Source: Hyphomicrobiales bacterium
Lineage (GTDB): Bacteria; Pseudomonadota; Alphaproteobacteria; Rhizobiales; Rhizobiaceae
DNA: 64,000 nucleotides
Assembly: GCA_900469965.1 (NCBI GenBank)
Contig: UBZP01000007.1
Span: 91,230 to 155,229, forward strand
Direction: 5' to 3'
In this document: positions 37,539 to 46,950 of the stretch, piece after piece
Position numbering within the stretch: the stretch's first letter is position 1
Layout: each line of letters opens with the position of its first letter
Notes under the pieces: generated by a model
Databases searched by the model: none
What the model saw: the letters and a program-made list of their open reading frames with translations, nothing else
Told to the model about the DNA's origin: nothing
Program-made: the position numbers and the translations under genes

Positions 37539-38084
37539 ATGAAACCACAGCAGCGAAAGTTCATTGTCGAATTCAAATCGGGTCGCCGTCGAACGGCAAA
37601 CAAGCCAACGTCCATCTGGAGCGATACGGATCTGAAGGCACTCGTGCGTGAGGCCGAGAATGACGCTCCGCATTTGTTTGACGGGGCCGAACGAGCCCAC
37701 GCGATTGCTCCCGAGCAGAGTATTCAATCTGCTGCAAACGACATTGCGGTCACGGACCCTGTTGCGCAGGTCCAGGATGCCCTGATGGAGCCCACCGACC
37801 AAAACGTCGAAGTCCCTTCGCTATCGCTAGCCGAAACGGAAGACGCGCAGAAAGCTTCCGTAAAGGCTCCGGTTCGTCGACGCATGAAGCGTAACAGTCG
37901 TCACGCGGTCAGCAGCAGCGTCACTGCATCGGTCGACGGGGCCGCGTCTGCAGCGGTTGAAGTGCACGAACTCACTTTGCTCGAAGAAGAAAATCTCAGG
38001 CTGAAAGGGCAGCTGGCCGTCAAGCTTCAGCAGGAGAATATCCAGCTTCGAAAGATGCTGGAGCGGTTTGCAAAGGCAGCCTGA
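37539..38084 (+). CDS. SyrB-related coiled-coil protein with conserved basic N-terminus
   Basis: A 181-residue protein. The N-terminus MKPQQRKFIVEFKSGRRR, then TSIWSDTDLKALVREAENDA, is a compact conserved block. The middle is disordered with a basic patch (RRRMKRNSRHAV). The C-terminus again carries the shared module (LTLLEEENLRLKGQLAVKLQ then QENIQLRKMLERF). It begins 33 bp after the previous stop, so the two are co-transcribed. Confidence 0.72.
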   Translation: MKPQQRKFIVEFKSGRRRTANKPTSIWSDTDLKALVREAENDAPHLFDGAERAHAIAPEQSIQSAANDIAVTDPVAQVQDALMEPTDQNVEVPSLSLAETEDAQKASVKAPVRRRMKRNSRHAVSSSVTASVDGAASAAVEVHELTLLEEENLRLKGQLAVKLQQENIQLRKMLERFAKAA

Positions 38085-38095
38085 CGGGCAAGCCC

Positions 38096-39319
38096 TCAGC
38101 TCGCTGCCGCCAGCTGGCAGATTTTCAACGCCACTTCAAACGAGCTTTCGAAGGCCGGTACGGGCAGAAACTCGTACCGCGAGTGGAAGTTGTAAGCGCC
38201 GGTGAAGAAATTCGGCGTGCTCAGGCCGCGGGCGGATAGAACCGCCCCGTCGGTTCCGCCGCGCATTGGGATCAGCTTCTTCTCGATCCCGAGCGCGTTC
38301 ATTGCCTGAAACAACAAAGCAATGGCGCGATCGTCGCTGAGATGCTCGGATATGTTCCGATAGCTGTCGATGATCTCGTAACGGATCGTCCCGGACGGGT
38401 ACTGTGCTCTTGTCCGGTCGGCCATATCCGCGATCCGGCGTTTGCGTCGATCAAAGCCATCGGTGTCGAAGTCCCGGATGAGCGCGGTCAACCTTGCTTC
38501 GGTGTCATTGGCAACGAGATCCTTGAACCAATAGAACCCCTCGCGGCCCGCCGTGCATTCGGGGGTGTCGCTGCGATCGAACCCCGCGATGAAGTCGATC
38601 GCCATCAAGAGCGGATTGACGAGGGTTCCCTTCGCCGACATGGGATGGGCACTGACGCCGGTAAACACAACGTCGCAGGAGGCGGCGTTGAAGGTCTCCA
38701 GCACGACTTCACCGAGTTCGCAGCAGTCGATCGTATAGGCGAAGTCGCAAGCAAAGCGCTCAAGCTCGAGGGCCCTGGCGCCACGCAAGCCGATTTCCTC
38801 GTCCGGCACGAAGGCGACAAAGACGTCGCCGTGTCCGTCTTGCCGATCGAGCCGTGCAAGCAGCGTCATGATGGCGGCAATCGCCGCCTTGTTGTCGGCG
38901 CCAAGCACGCTGGTGCCATCGCCGACAATAATGTCCTCTCCGATCCACCTGAGAAGATCCGGATGCTCGTCGACCCGCAACCAGATATCTTCGGCAGCGT
39001 TGAGGCAAAGATCCCTGCCTTCGAATTGCAGGATCTGCGGGCGGACGTAGGGCGAAAGTCCGACATCGACCGTGTCCAGATGGGCGATGAAGCCGACGGA
39101 TGGCGCATGAGGGCGGTTGCCGCGTTTGACGCCGGTGACGATCGCATGGTCGTCGACATGGACGTCGTCGACGCCCAGTGCCCGCATCTCGTCTGCGAGC
39201 AGGGCCGCAAGGGCTGCCTGTCCTGGGGAAGAGGGAAGGGACGGCGAGCGCCCGTTGCTTTGGCTCTCGATTGCGGCATAGCGGAAAAAGCGGGTGACCA
39301 GTTCTTTGCGTACGTCCAT
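38096..39319 (-). CDS. pepT: peptidase T (tripeptide aminopeptidase)
   Basis: A 407-residue M20-family metallopeptidase. The zinc ligands and catalytic residues are visible: H80 and D82 (AHLDTVD), D142 (GADNKAAIA), E174-E175 (VPDEEIGLRGA), D198 (IDCCELGE) and the late histidine in GAYNFHSRYEFLP. It removes the N-terminal residue from tripeptides in the cytoplasm. It is the last gene of the peptide-uptake operon and would break down what the importer brings in. Confidence 0.92.
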   Translation of the reverse strand: MDVRKELVTRFFRYAAIESQSNGRSPSLPSSPGQAALAALLADEMRALGVDDVHVDDHAIVTGVKRGNRPHAPSVGFIAHLDTVDVGLSPYVRPQILQFEGRDLCLNAAEDIWLRVDEHPDLLRWIGEDIIVGDGTSVLGADNKAAIAAIMTLLARLDRQDGHGDVFVAFVPDEEIGLRGARALELERFACDFAYTIDCCELGEVVLETFNAASCDVVFTGVSAHPMSAKGTLVNPLLMAIDFIAGFDRSDTPECTAGREGFYWFKDLVANDTEARLTALIRDFDTDGFDRRKRRIADMADRTRAQYPSGTIRYEIIDSYRNISEHLSDDRAIALLFQAMNALGIEKKLIPMRGGTDGAVLSARGLSTPNFFTGAYNFHSRYEFLPVPAFESSFEVALKICQLAAAS

Positions 39320-39388
39320 GGGGATCCCGACGAGTTTTCATGTGAAGGATGCGGGGCCGATGCCCGGGTGTTGGTTGGTCCGCACCAA

Positions 39389-40624
39389 CTAGATCCTGAT
39401 CAGGCCGGCATCGTCGAAAACCTCGATGTCGACGCCGTACCTGGCAGACTGTGCACGAACCCGCCGCAGGATGCGGCTGGCGCTTTCTCCGGTTGCAAGG
39501 TGTGGTGCCAGGCGCCGTTCCAGCACAGGCTCCTTCAACGCCTCGTCGCCACCGATGACGACGGGATGAAGGGCGATCTCATCCAGACGGTTGCCAGTGC
39601 CGAACGAGCATACAGCGACAACGCTCTCCCAGACCTCCGGGGCCGTCCAGGCCGACGTTTCGGAGCGGACATGAAAGATGAAGTTGCCGAGGCTGTAGAA
39701 GATCGGCCGACCCCGGTAGAGTTCAATGGGTTGAAGGACGGGGGCACCGTGGCTGACGAACATGGCGGCCCCTGCATCGATGCAGGCTCTGGCGACACCG
39801 CTCACCCAGTCCGGGACCTTGTACCAGTCGGATGCCCAGTGATGATGATGCAGATAGGCGACGACCAGACTGTCGTCTTTCGCCGCGGTCGCAATCGCGT
39901 GGAGGTTCCTGGAAAGATCGGCCTCATCGATCCTGACGGTTCGCCCGAAGCGTTCGGCTCTCCGGAACACGGCGCGTGCGATGCCAATCTCATCATCCGA
40001 GCCCGGGTGCTGCGGGTCGTCGGGCTGGCTGTCGTTGGTAAGATCGATGGCCGTATAGCCGACCTCGTCGCGAATGGCCCTGATCTGTTCAAAGGCCGTT
40101 CCGTCGACCTCCAGCACCTGGGTGAGCCGCAGCCGGTTCACGCCGGGTCGTGCCGGTCTGCTGCCGTCGGCATCGGCGGCATACATGAAGTCCGGCCCCG
40201 GCCCTCCATCCATTGCGACGATGGCAACAGGACGCCCGCCGATCCTCGCCATGCCTGCGCGCGAGGCGTGCGCGTGGTCGCGGCCAAGGCCCGCATGGAG
40301 AAAGCGACGTCGTTCGACCTCCTCAAGCGTCGAGAGCACCCCGGGCGGCCCGAGGTCGAAGGCGTGGTTGTTCGATAGCGACAGCGCCTGAATCCCGATC
40401 GCCTGCAAGCTGTCGAGCACGGCGGCGTCGCTGCAACCGAAGTAAGAGCCTTTGAGCGGCCAGCCACCGTGGCTTCCCAGGATCGTGCTTTCAAAGTTGG
40501 TGAAGGCGAGATCCGCGTGACGAAGCAACGCCTGGACTTTCGCGAAGGCCGGGGCGGCGATGTCGCAGATGTCGTGCTTGATCAGCGACTGGCCGGTCAC
40601 GGCCAATGTGAACCTGTCATTCAT
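39389..40624 (-). CDS. CapA-family protein (PGA_cap, metallophosphatase fold)
   Basis: A 411-residue protein. Family motifs: LAVTGQSLIKHD at the start, LAFTNFESTILGSHGGWPLK, LSLSNNHAFDLG, VVAYLHHHHWASDWY and MFVSHGAPVLQPIELYRGRP, then FYSLGNFIF. These mark the CapA/poly-gamma-glutamate domain with a calcineurin-like fold. There is no signal peptide or anchor, unlike true CapA of Bacillus. Its place between a peptide ABC transporter and peptidase T suggests action on gamma-linked or modified peptides. Confidence 0.82.
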   Translation of the reverse strand: MNDRFTLAVTGQSLIKHDICDIAAPAFAKVQALLRHADLAFTNFESTILGSHGGWPLKGSYFGCSDAAVLDSLQAIGIQALSLSNNHAFDLGPPGVLSTLEEVERRRFLHAGLGRDHAHASRAGMARIGGRPVAIVAMDGGPGPDFMYAADADGSRPARPGVNRLRLTQVLEVDGTAFEQIRAIRDEVGYTAIDLTNDSQPDDPQHPGSDDEIGIARAVFRRAERFGRTVRIDEADLSRNLHAIATAAKDDSLVVAYLHHHHWASDWYKVPDWVSGVARACIDAGAAMFVSHGAPVLQPIELYRGRPIFYSLGNFIFHVRSETSAWTAPEVWESVVAVCSFGTGNRLDEIALHPVVIGGDEALKEPVLERRLAPHLATGESASRILRRVRAQSARYGVDIEVFDDAGLIRI

Positions 40625-40629
40625 TGTAG

Positions 40630-40673
40630 AAACTCTCTCTGTGAGGAACTCTCTGTGAGGAAACTCTCGGTGA
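40630..40673. repeat. three imperfect short tandem repeats before capA-like gene
   Basis: AACTCTCTCTGTGAGG, AACTCTCTGTGAGG and AAACTCTCGGTGAAG follow one another in the 126-bp gap between the ATPase gene and the capA-like gene. On the coding strand they are copies of a CCTCACAGAGAGTT unit. They may be slippage products or influence translation of the next gene. Confidence 0.55.
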
Positions 40674-40750
40674 AGAAGCGGTCTGCGTTGATGGGCGGCA
40701 TGCCTTTGTGCTGCCTGCCGGATGGAATTGGACCGCCGAGGTCGCAGCGC

Positions 40751-42430
40751 TCAGCAGGTGAACCGCTGCGGCCGGGCTTCGATAAGGGTGCGGGTGTAGG
40801 AATTGTCGGAGCGCGCAAAGATGAAGTCGGACGACCCGAAATCCTCCACCCGCCCATCCTTGAAGATGTAGACGGCACTGCACATCGCCTGGACGATGGC
40901 GAGGTCATGGGAGATGAAGACCATGGTGATCGCCCGCTCGGCGATGGTCTCCTTCAAGAGCGTGACGATCTCCGCCTGCACCGAGACGTCGAGCGCCGAG
41001 GTCGGCTCGTCTGCGACGATGAGCTCGGGCTCGGCAAGAAGGGCGCGGGCGATGCAGACCCGCTGCTTCTGGCCGCCGGAGAGCTGGTGAGGGTGGCGGG
41101 CAAGCAGGTTGCGGGCAAGACCCAGCCGATCCATCATCGACGCCACATTCGCCTGGCTGTCCTGTCGGCGCGCGCTTGCACCGAAGCGGATACTCTCCTC
41201 AAGGGTCTCCTCGATGGTCATGCGCGGGTTCAAGGAGACGGAAGGATCCTGGAAGATCATCTGCACCCGGCCCAGGAGACCGCTGCGGCGGCCGCTTCTG
41301 GCAACGTCATAGGCCTGGTCGTCGATGATGATCCGGCCCGAAGGTGCAGTATCGAGGCCCGCGAGGATACGGCCGAAGGTCGTCTTGCCGCTGCCGCTTT
41401 CACCCACAATACCGGTGATCGTACCGCGTGGCAGGCGGATGCCGACGTCCCGCAAGCCGAAGCTTTCGCCCCTCCGGCCAAAGCCCCAGACCAGACCGCG
41501 TGGTGCGAACTGCTTCGAAACACCTTCCGCGACAAGGTGCATGGGCACACGGAGGCCTTCGCCGGAGGGTGCATCAGCGGCGATCTCGCTCCCACCGTCC
41601 GTCTGGGGCGGCCCGGTCGTCACCCGGAGCCTCGGAACGGCGGCCAGGAGCTTCTTTGTATAGGCGTGAGCGGGCTGATCGAGGATGACCGACGTGCGAT
41701 CGGCTTCGACCACCTTGCCCTTCCGCATGACGAGAACCCGGTCGGTGATCTCGGAGATCACGCCCATGTCATGCGTAATCAGGATGACGGAAACACCGGT
41801 CTCATCGACGAGGTCTCTGATGAGGTCGAGCACCTGCTTCTGCACACTCGCATCGAGCGCCGACGTCGGCTCGTCGGCAATGATGATATCGGGGGCGCCT
41901 GCAAGGGCGATGGCGATGACGATGCGCTGCCTTTGCCCCCCGGAAAACTGATGCGGATAGTTGCCGTATCGCCGCTCAGGCTCCGCAATGCCGACACGGG
42001 CGAGAAGATCGATCGAGCGGGCGCGTGCCTGATGTCTCGAAAGCCTGGTGTCGAGCGCCAGGCAGGTTTCCTCGATCTGGGCGCCCACGCTCATCAAAGG
42101 GTCGAGCGACGCCGTGTGATCCTGAAAGACCGCAGCGATCCGCTTTCCCCGGAGTGCGGCCCGTTCCTCGGCCGTCATTCTGTCCATCGCCTTGCCACCG
42201 AAGGAGACTGTCCCGGAGGTCTGCTGGAATTCGGGGGCGAGCAGGCCGAGGATGGCGTTGCCGATCGTCGATTTTCCGGCGCCGGACTCGCCGATGATGC
42301 CGAGGATTTCGCCGCGCCCGAGGTCAAAGCTCACCTGGGAGAGGATCGGAGTCGAACTGGCGCCCGACACATGGCGAAGGCCAAGGTTCTCAACGCGTAG
42401 AAGCGGTGCGTTCGTGTGGTCCACTGTCAT
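40751..42430 (-). CDS. peptide ABC transporter double ATPase (DppD-DppF fusion)
   Basis: A 559-residue protein with two complete ATPase halves. The first has Walker A GESGAGKST, FQDHTASLDPLMSVG, LSGGQ in HQFSGGQRQRIVIAIALAG, and ADEPTSALDASVQ. The second has GESGSGKTT, FQDPSVSLNPRMT, HQLSGGQKQRVCIARALLAE and ADEPTSALDVSVQAE. Such fusions drive oligopeptide, dipeptide or murein-peptide importers. Its start overlaps the permease gene stop by four bases. Confidence 0.92.
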   Translation of the reverse strand: MTVDHTNAPLLRVENLGLRHVSGASSTPILSQVSFDLGRGEILGIIGESGAGKSTIGNAILGLLAPEFQQTSGTVSFGGKAMDRMTAEERAALRGKRIAAVFQDHTASLDPLMSVGAQIEETCLALDTRLSRHQARARSIDLLARVGIAEPERRYGNYPHQFSGGQRQRIVIAIALAGAPDIIIADEPTSALDASVQKQVLDLIRDLVDETGVSVILITHDMGVISEITDRVLVMRKGKVVEADRTSVILDQPAHAYTKKLLAAVPRLRVTTGPPQTDGGSEIAADAPSGEGLRVPMHLVAEGVSKQFAPRGLVWGFGRRGESFGLRDVGIRLPRGTITGIVGESGSGKTTFGRILAGLDTAPSGRIIIDDQAYDVARSGRRSGLLGRVQMIFQDPSVSLNPRMTIEETLEESIRFGASARRQDSQANVASMMDRLGLARNLLARHPHQLSGGQKQRVCIARALLAEPELIVADEPTSALDVSVQAEIVTLLKETIAERAITMVFISHDLAIVQAMCSAVYIFKDGRVEDFGSSDFIFARSDNSYTRTLIEARPQRFTC

Positions 42431-43317
42431 TGCGCATGGTTCCTGGGATCGAGTTTGCGGCGAACGTCCTCGCCAACGAGATTGATGCTGGCGATCAGAC
42501 CGAAGAGGGCGAGGCCCGGGAACAGGCTGATCCAGTACTGGCCGGTGAGCAGATACTGGAAGCCGTTTGCGACCGCCGAGCCGAGTGAGGGCTTGTCGAT
42601 CGGAACGCCCAGACCGAGAAAGGAGAGTGTCGCCTCGAGCGCCACCGCATGGCCGATCTCGATCGGTATCAGGGTGATGGCAGGCGCGATGCTGTTCGGC
42701 AGCAGGTGGCGGAAGATGATCCGGCGCGTCGGCAGCCGCATCAGGCGGGCCGCATCCATGTATGGCTTGCCCACCTCGCTAAGGGCTACGCCGCGCGCAA
42801 TCCGCGCATAGGTCGCCCACTGCGCAATGATCAGGGCGAGGATGATCCGGTCGATACCGGGCCCGAGTGTCACGATCGCAATCAGCGCAACGAGGATTGT
42901 CGGAAGGCTCAGCTGCAGGTCGACGAGGCGCATGATCGCGACATCCACCCACTTGCCGAAATAGGCCGCACTGACGCCGGCCGTCAGACCGATCAGCGCG
43001 GCCGCTGCGCTGCTTGTGATCGACACCACCAGGCTGATGCGCAGGCCGTAGAGGATGGTACTGACAATATCGCGGCCGAGCCCGTCGGTCCCGAGAAGGT
43101 AGAGATAGCCGCCGCCGCCGGCCGCTCCGGGTGGCGATGACGCCTCCCAGCCGTAGATCTGCAGCGGATCATAAGGGTTCTGCGGCGCGATGAGGGGAGC
43201 GGCGACGGCAAGCAGGATGTAGGTCGCAAGTAGCACCCGGGGCGCGGACAGGGCAGGGCCGTGTCGACGCTTCTTCAGTGCGCTCAGGATCAGAGCTTTC
43301 ATGAGGGTCCCTTTCAT
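42427..43317 (-). CDS. peptide ABC transporter permease (DppC type)
   Basis: A 296-residue permease. The ATG at 43317 overlaps the preceding TGA; an ATG at 43302 with AGGGA before it is an alternative. There is an OppC-type N-terminal segment, then TDGLGRDIVSTILYGLRISL, six membrane spans and the EAA loop (AARLMRLPTRRIIFRHLLPN). The C-terminus NLVGEDVRRKLDPR is standard for DppC. Confidence 0.9.
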   Translation of the reverse strand: MKGTLMKALILSALKKRRHGPALSAPRVLLATYILLAVAAPLIAPQNPYDPLQIYGWEASSPPGAAGGGGYLYLLGTDGLGRDIVSTILYGLRISLVVSITSSAAAALIGLTAGVSAAYFGKWVDVAIMRLVDLQLSLPTILVALIAIVTLGPGIDRIILALIIAQWATYARIARGVALSEVGKPYMDAARLMRLPTRRIIFRHLLPNSIAPAITLIPIEIGHAVALEATLSFLGLGVPIDKPSLGSAVANGFQYLLTGQYWISLFPGLALFGLIASINLVGEDVRRKLDPRNHAQ

Positions 43318-44291
43318 GAAGACAGACGGACGCGCGGATCGAGCACGGCGTAGAAGAGATCGACGAGGGCGTTGAGCAGGACGAAGGCGACGGCGACGAA
43401 GGTCAGCGTTGCCATGACCACCGGGCGATCGAGGAGCTGGATCGAGTCGATCAGAAGTTTGCCCACACCCGGCCAGGAAAAGATCGATTCCACCACCACG
43501 GCGAAGGCCAGCATGCCGCCGAACTGCAGGCCAATGATCGTTACGATCGGCACGCTGATGTTCGGAAGCGTGTGGCGGAACAGGATCCTTCGTGACGACA
43601 GTCCCTTGGCACGGCAGAACCGGGTGAAGTCCAGGCTCTCGACCTCGATCGTGCCAGAGCGTGACAGCCGGGCGATCAGCGCGATGTTCGGGATCGCCAG
43701 CGCCATCGCCGGAAGGACGAGGTGCCACAGTCCGTTTGCGGTCAGAAAACTCCAGTCCTGGCCGAGGAGATGTGCCGTCGTTCCTCTGCCGCCGGACGGA
43801 AACCAGCCGGTCAGGAGGGCGCCGACAAGGATCAGCATCATCGCCAGCCAGAAGGAGGGGATGCTGAGCGCCGACACGCTCGCCTGGAGCAGGGTTCTGT
43901 CGAACAGGGTACCGATCCGGCGGCCGGCGACAAGGCCGAGTGCTGTTCCGAGCGGAGCGGCGATCAGCATGGCGATCGAGGCGAGTTCCAGTGTTGCCGG
44001 CAGCTTGCTCATTAGAAGCTCGAACGCCGGCAGGTGATAGATGTAGGACGTGCCGAAGTTTCCGCGGACGACATTGTCGACGAAGACCACGTACTGGTGC
44101 CAGATCGGCTGATCCAGTCCGAGCGCGATCGTTGCCCCCCGAATATCCTCGGGCGTGGCGGTCTCGATGTTGACGACGTTGAAGACCGGATTGCCGACGC
44201 TGTGGATGCCGATAAATCCGATCACGGACATGGCGACGAGGAGCAGGAAGGCTTGCGACAGCCTTCCCAGAACAGCAGAAATCATGCCCAT
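43314..44291 (-). CDS. peptide ABC transporter permease (DppB type)
   Basis: A 325-residue permease. It has an N-terminal membrane span, a periplasmic loop with GLDQPIWHQYVVFVDNVVRG, the EAA-type loop (CRAKGLSSRRILFRHTLPN), and VVESIFSWPGVGKLLIDSIQ. It ends FYAVLDPRVRLSS, as DppB proteins do. It starts six bases after the binding-protein stop. Confidence 0.9.
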   Translation of the reverse strand: MGMISAVLGRLSQAFLLLVAMSVIGFIGIHSVGNPVFNVVNIETATPEDIRGATIALGLDQPIWHQYVVFVDNVVRGNFGTSYIYHLPAFELLMSKLPATLELASIAMLIAAPLGTALGLVAGRRIGTLFDRTLLQASVSALSIPSFWLAMMLILVGALLTGWFPSGGRGTTAHLLGQDWSFLTANGLWHLVLPAMALAIPNIALIARLSRSGTIEVESLDFTRFCRAKGLSSRRILFRHTLPNISVPIVTIIGLQFGGMLAFAVVVESIFSWPGVGKLLIDSIQLLDRPVVMATLTFVAVAFVLLNALVDLFYAVLDPRVRLSS

Positions 44292-44297
44292 GAGCGC

Positions 44298-45899
44298 CTA
44301 CTCCGCCGCAACGAGCGTCTGCATCGCGGTCGTCCAGCCGCGTGGGTGCATCACATAGGAGCCGACCCGCGGGCCGTACCCGACGATATGATGGAAGTGA
44401 TAGAGCGGGATGATCGGTTGATCGGCCATCGCCAGCTCGGTCGCCTCGGCAAGCGCTGCGTTCCGCTCCGGGCCGACCGCAATACCTTCTGCGCTGGCCA
44501 GAAGCCGGTCGAAGGTCTCGTTGCGATACTTGCCGAAGTTCAGCGCACCGGTCCCCCGCTCCGGATCAGGGGAGGCGAGCAGTGAATGAAGAATGATGTC
44601 CACCGCCTCGCCGGAGCTGCCACCATACCAGATGCCATAGTCGCCGGCAGCACGTTTGGTGTTGAACACCGAGAACGGGGAGGCTGAGGGCTGGGCTTTG
44701 ACCCCGATACGGGCCCAGCTCTGCGCAATCGCCTGAAGACTCTCGGCGTCGCCCGGGTAGCGTCCGGCCGGTCCCGCAAGAACGAGGCTGAAGCCATCGG
44801 GGTACCCCGCCTTGGCAAGAAGCGCCTTGCCTTGCTCGTAGTCGGGCACCTCAGGCAAAAGTTTTGCTGAAGTGCCGGGAAGGCCGTTCGGAAACACCTG
44901 GGATGCAGCGGTGCCGAAGCCGGCGAGGATCTTGTCAACGAGTATGCCGCGATCGATCGAAAGGGCCAAAGCACGTCGCACAAGGGGATCCTTAAAGGGA
45001 TTGGAGATCGGCTGACCGGATTTGTCGGTCACACCCGGAAGCGTTTCGCGATCGACGTCGAACTGGACGAAGTTGATGCGGGCGGCACCGACACTTGCGA
45101 TCCGCACGCCCCGCTCCTTCAGCGAGGCGACGTCGCGAGCCGGGATGGCGTCTGCCACATCGATCTCCCCGGTACTCAGTGCAGCAACCCGCGCGGCCGG
45201 GTTCTCGATCACGCGGAAGGATACTCGCTGCCAGGCGGGCTTGCCGCCCCAATAGTCGGCGTTGCGGACAAGTTCCAGCTCTTCGCCGGAGCGCCAGCTC
45301 TCGAACCGGTATGGTCCCGTGCCGTTCGGTGCCTGGCCGGCATTGAGATCCTCGGTGGTCTCGAAACCGTCGGAAGGACGGTTCATGACAAAGATCGAAG
45401 AAAAGAAGAGAGGCAGGTTGGGAACCGCACTGTCCGTCTCGATGACGATGGTGAGGGGATCGGGGACGAAGACCGACTTGATGCCGCTCACATAGGAACG
45501 GAAGCCGCCGCTGGGTGACTTGAGGAAATCCCGGATCCGCTCGATCGAATAGACGACATCGTCCGCATCAAAGGCCGAACCGTCATGAAAACGCACATTG
45601 TCCTGGAGCTTGAACTCCCATCGGGTGTCGGACAGGGGCCGCCAGGAGGTCGCAAGACCGGGCTTCAGAGCGAGGTTCTCGTCCTGGTAGACCAGACGCT
45701 CAAAGATATGGGAGAGCAATGAGGTGTTCTCATTGAGGTTGGCATAGTGCGGATCGAGCGTCATCAGCTTGTAGGCGGTGGCGATCCGAAGCTCTTCCTC
45801 TTCAAGTGCCAGCGCCGGCGCCATCGGAGCACACCACAGAAAGATGGCGAGCAGCGACGCTGAAATAAGGCGAGCGCGTAGTCGGTTTCCCAGTGTCAT
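44298..45899 (-). CDS. peptide ABC transporter substrate-binding protein (SBP_bac_5)
   Basis: A 533-residue periplasmic protein starting MTLGNRLRARLISASLLAIF; AAGGAA lies eight bases upstream. The signal peptide ends near ALALEEEEL. The family core is clear: LRIATAYKLMTLDPHYANLN, ERLVYQDENLALKPGLATSW, and WEFKLQDNVRFHDGSAFDAD then DVVYSIERI. It is the first gene of the operon (45899 to 38096). The substrate is a peptide or peptide-like compound. Confidence 0.9.
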   Translation of the reverse strand: MTLGNRLRARLISASLLAIFLWCAPMAPALALEEEELRIATAYKLMTLDPHYANLNENTSLLSHIFERLVYQDENLALKPGLATSWRPLSDTRWEFKLQDNVRFHDGSAFDADDVVYSIERIRDFLKSPSGGFRSYVSGIKSVFVPDPLTIVIETDSAVPNLPLFFSSIFVMNRPSDGFETTEDLNAGQAPNGTGPYRFESWRSGEELELVRNADYWGGKPAWQRVSFRVIENPAARVAALSTGEIDVADAIPARDVASLKERGVRIASVGAARINFVQFDVDRETLPGVTDKSGQPISNPFKDPLVRRALALSIDRGILVDKILAGFGTAASQVFPNGLPGTSAKLLPEVPDYEQGKALLAKAGYPDGFSLVLAGPAGRYPGDAESLQAIAQSWARIGVKAQPSASPFSVFNTKRAAGDYGIWYGGSSGEAVDIILHSLLASPDPERGTGALNFGKYRNETFDRLLASAEGIAVGPERNAALAEATELAMADQPIIPLYHFHHIVGYGPRVGSYVMHPRGWTTAMQTLVAAE

Positions 45900-46036
45900 A
45901 TGAAGTTCCTTGTTCTGCTTGGTAGTAGAGTCGGAAAACACCGCGTCGGAGCAGACCCCAACGCGTGCGGTTTCAGGCCCAGTCTCGTCAGGCTGCCGGC
46001 GCCGTCCGGTTCACGCGTGCTGCTGAGGCGTTCGCG

Positions 46037-46585
46037 TCAATTGCTTTGAAGCTCGAACGGGAGCTCGGCCGCCGGCAGGCAGCTTCGGCCGCTCGTTTCA
46101 GCGGCACTGTCGATCCTCAGAAGGTCGTCAATCACGGCGCGGATTTGCGGCCATGGCTCTTCCTGGCTTGTGGGGGAGGGCTGCCATTTCGTGACAGCCG
46201 CGTGGAGCTTGGCCGCTACACCGGCGATCGATATGGCCGGTGTCCCCCATAGGGCCTCTGCGGCGTCGGCCTCCGCGACGGACGCACACGCCTCAGCTTG
46301 GAGAGCCTCCTCATAGGCCGCTGACGTTGCGGCTTGATCATGCGGACATGGCCGGACATACGAAATCAGGGCCGTCTCGAGCTGCTGCTGGCGCAAAACT
46401 GATTCGCATAAACGCTTCCAGGTGGCGCACCACTGCGTCCAGACAGCAAGTGCGGGATCGTCGCCGCGGTCCGGAAGCAGAGGCCTCGATGCACTATGAG
46501 ATGTGGGTAAGGACGCCGCCACGAAGGAATGGAATTCTCCCCGGATGACCGTAGGCAAAGTTCTGCTATTGTCGGAATCAGCCAT
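46037..46585 (-). CDS. hypothetical protein of a rhizobial family
   Basis: A 182-residue protein starting at MADSDNSRTLPTVIRGEFHS. It is helical, with ALAVWTQWCATWKRLCESVL, then EADAAEALWGTPAISIAGVA and AKLHAAVTKWQPSPTSQEEP WPQIR. The central ALWGTPAxSIAGVAAKL pattern recurs in hypothetical proteins of rhizobial plasmids. No function is known. It is not part of the peptide operon, which starts 137 bp downstream on the same strand. Confidence 0.55.
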   Translation of the reverse strand: MADSDNSRTLPTVIRGEFHSFVAASLPTSHSASRPLLPDRGDDPALAVWTQWCATWKRLCESVLRQQQLETALISYVRPCPHDQAATSAAYEEALQAEACASVAEADAAEALWGTPAISIAGVAAKLHAAVTKWQPSPTSQEEPWPQIRAVIDDLLRIDSAAETSGRSCLPAAELPFELQSN

Positions 46586-46710
46586 GATCCGAGCTCCCGT
46601 AAGCTTGGTTTTGGTCAGGCTGTGTTCGGTGTTGCGAGCACCGGGCACGGCCGAATGAAACGTTTAGTGCCACATGGACGATAAAAGTTCAACCGGGAAC
46701 ACCGAAATTT

Positions 46711-46950
46711 ATGAGTGCAATAACCGGAGCTCAAATTCGCGCGGCAAGGGCATTAGTTCGATGGACTGCCGAGGAGCTAGCAAAAACAGCCAGCGTCGGT
46801 TTATCGACGATACGACGGGCTGAGGCAGAAGACGGGCCACCCACAATTACGCCAGCGAACCTGAAGTTGATCCGAATCGCTCTCGAAAATGCCGGTATAG
46901 AATTTCTCCCAGCGAATGGCGCCGGCGCGGGCGTGCGGTTCAAAAAGTAG
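46711..46950 (+). CDS. small XRE-type helix-turn-helix regulator
   Basis: A 79-residue protein with one XRE domain: ITGAQIRAARALVRWTAEEL, then AKTASVGLSTIRRAEAEDGP, then NLKLIRIALENAGIEFLPAN. Such single-domain regulators are common in rhizobial mobile regions and often lack a known target. It is the first gene on the plus strand left of the tRNA scar. Confidence 0.78.
   Translation: MSAITGAQIRAARALVRWTAEELAKTASVGLSTIRRAEAEDGPPTITPANLKLIRIALENAGIEFLPANGAGAGVRFKK

Noticed and set aside
38342..42400. Two long plus-strand frames (678 and 643 codons) opposite peptidase T, CapA-like and ATPase genes
   Set aside because: Both are antisense to well-identified genes and have the biased composition of GC-rich shadow frames.
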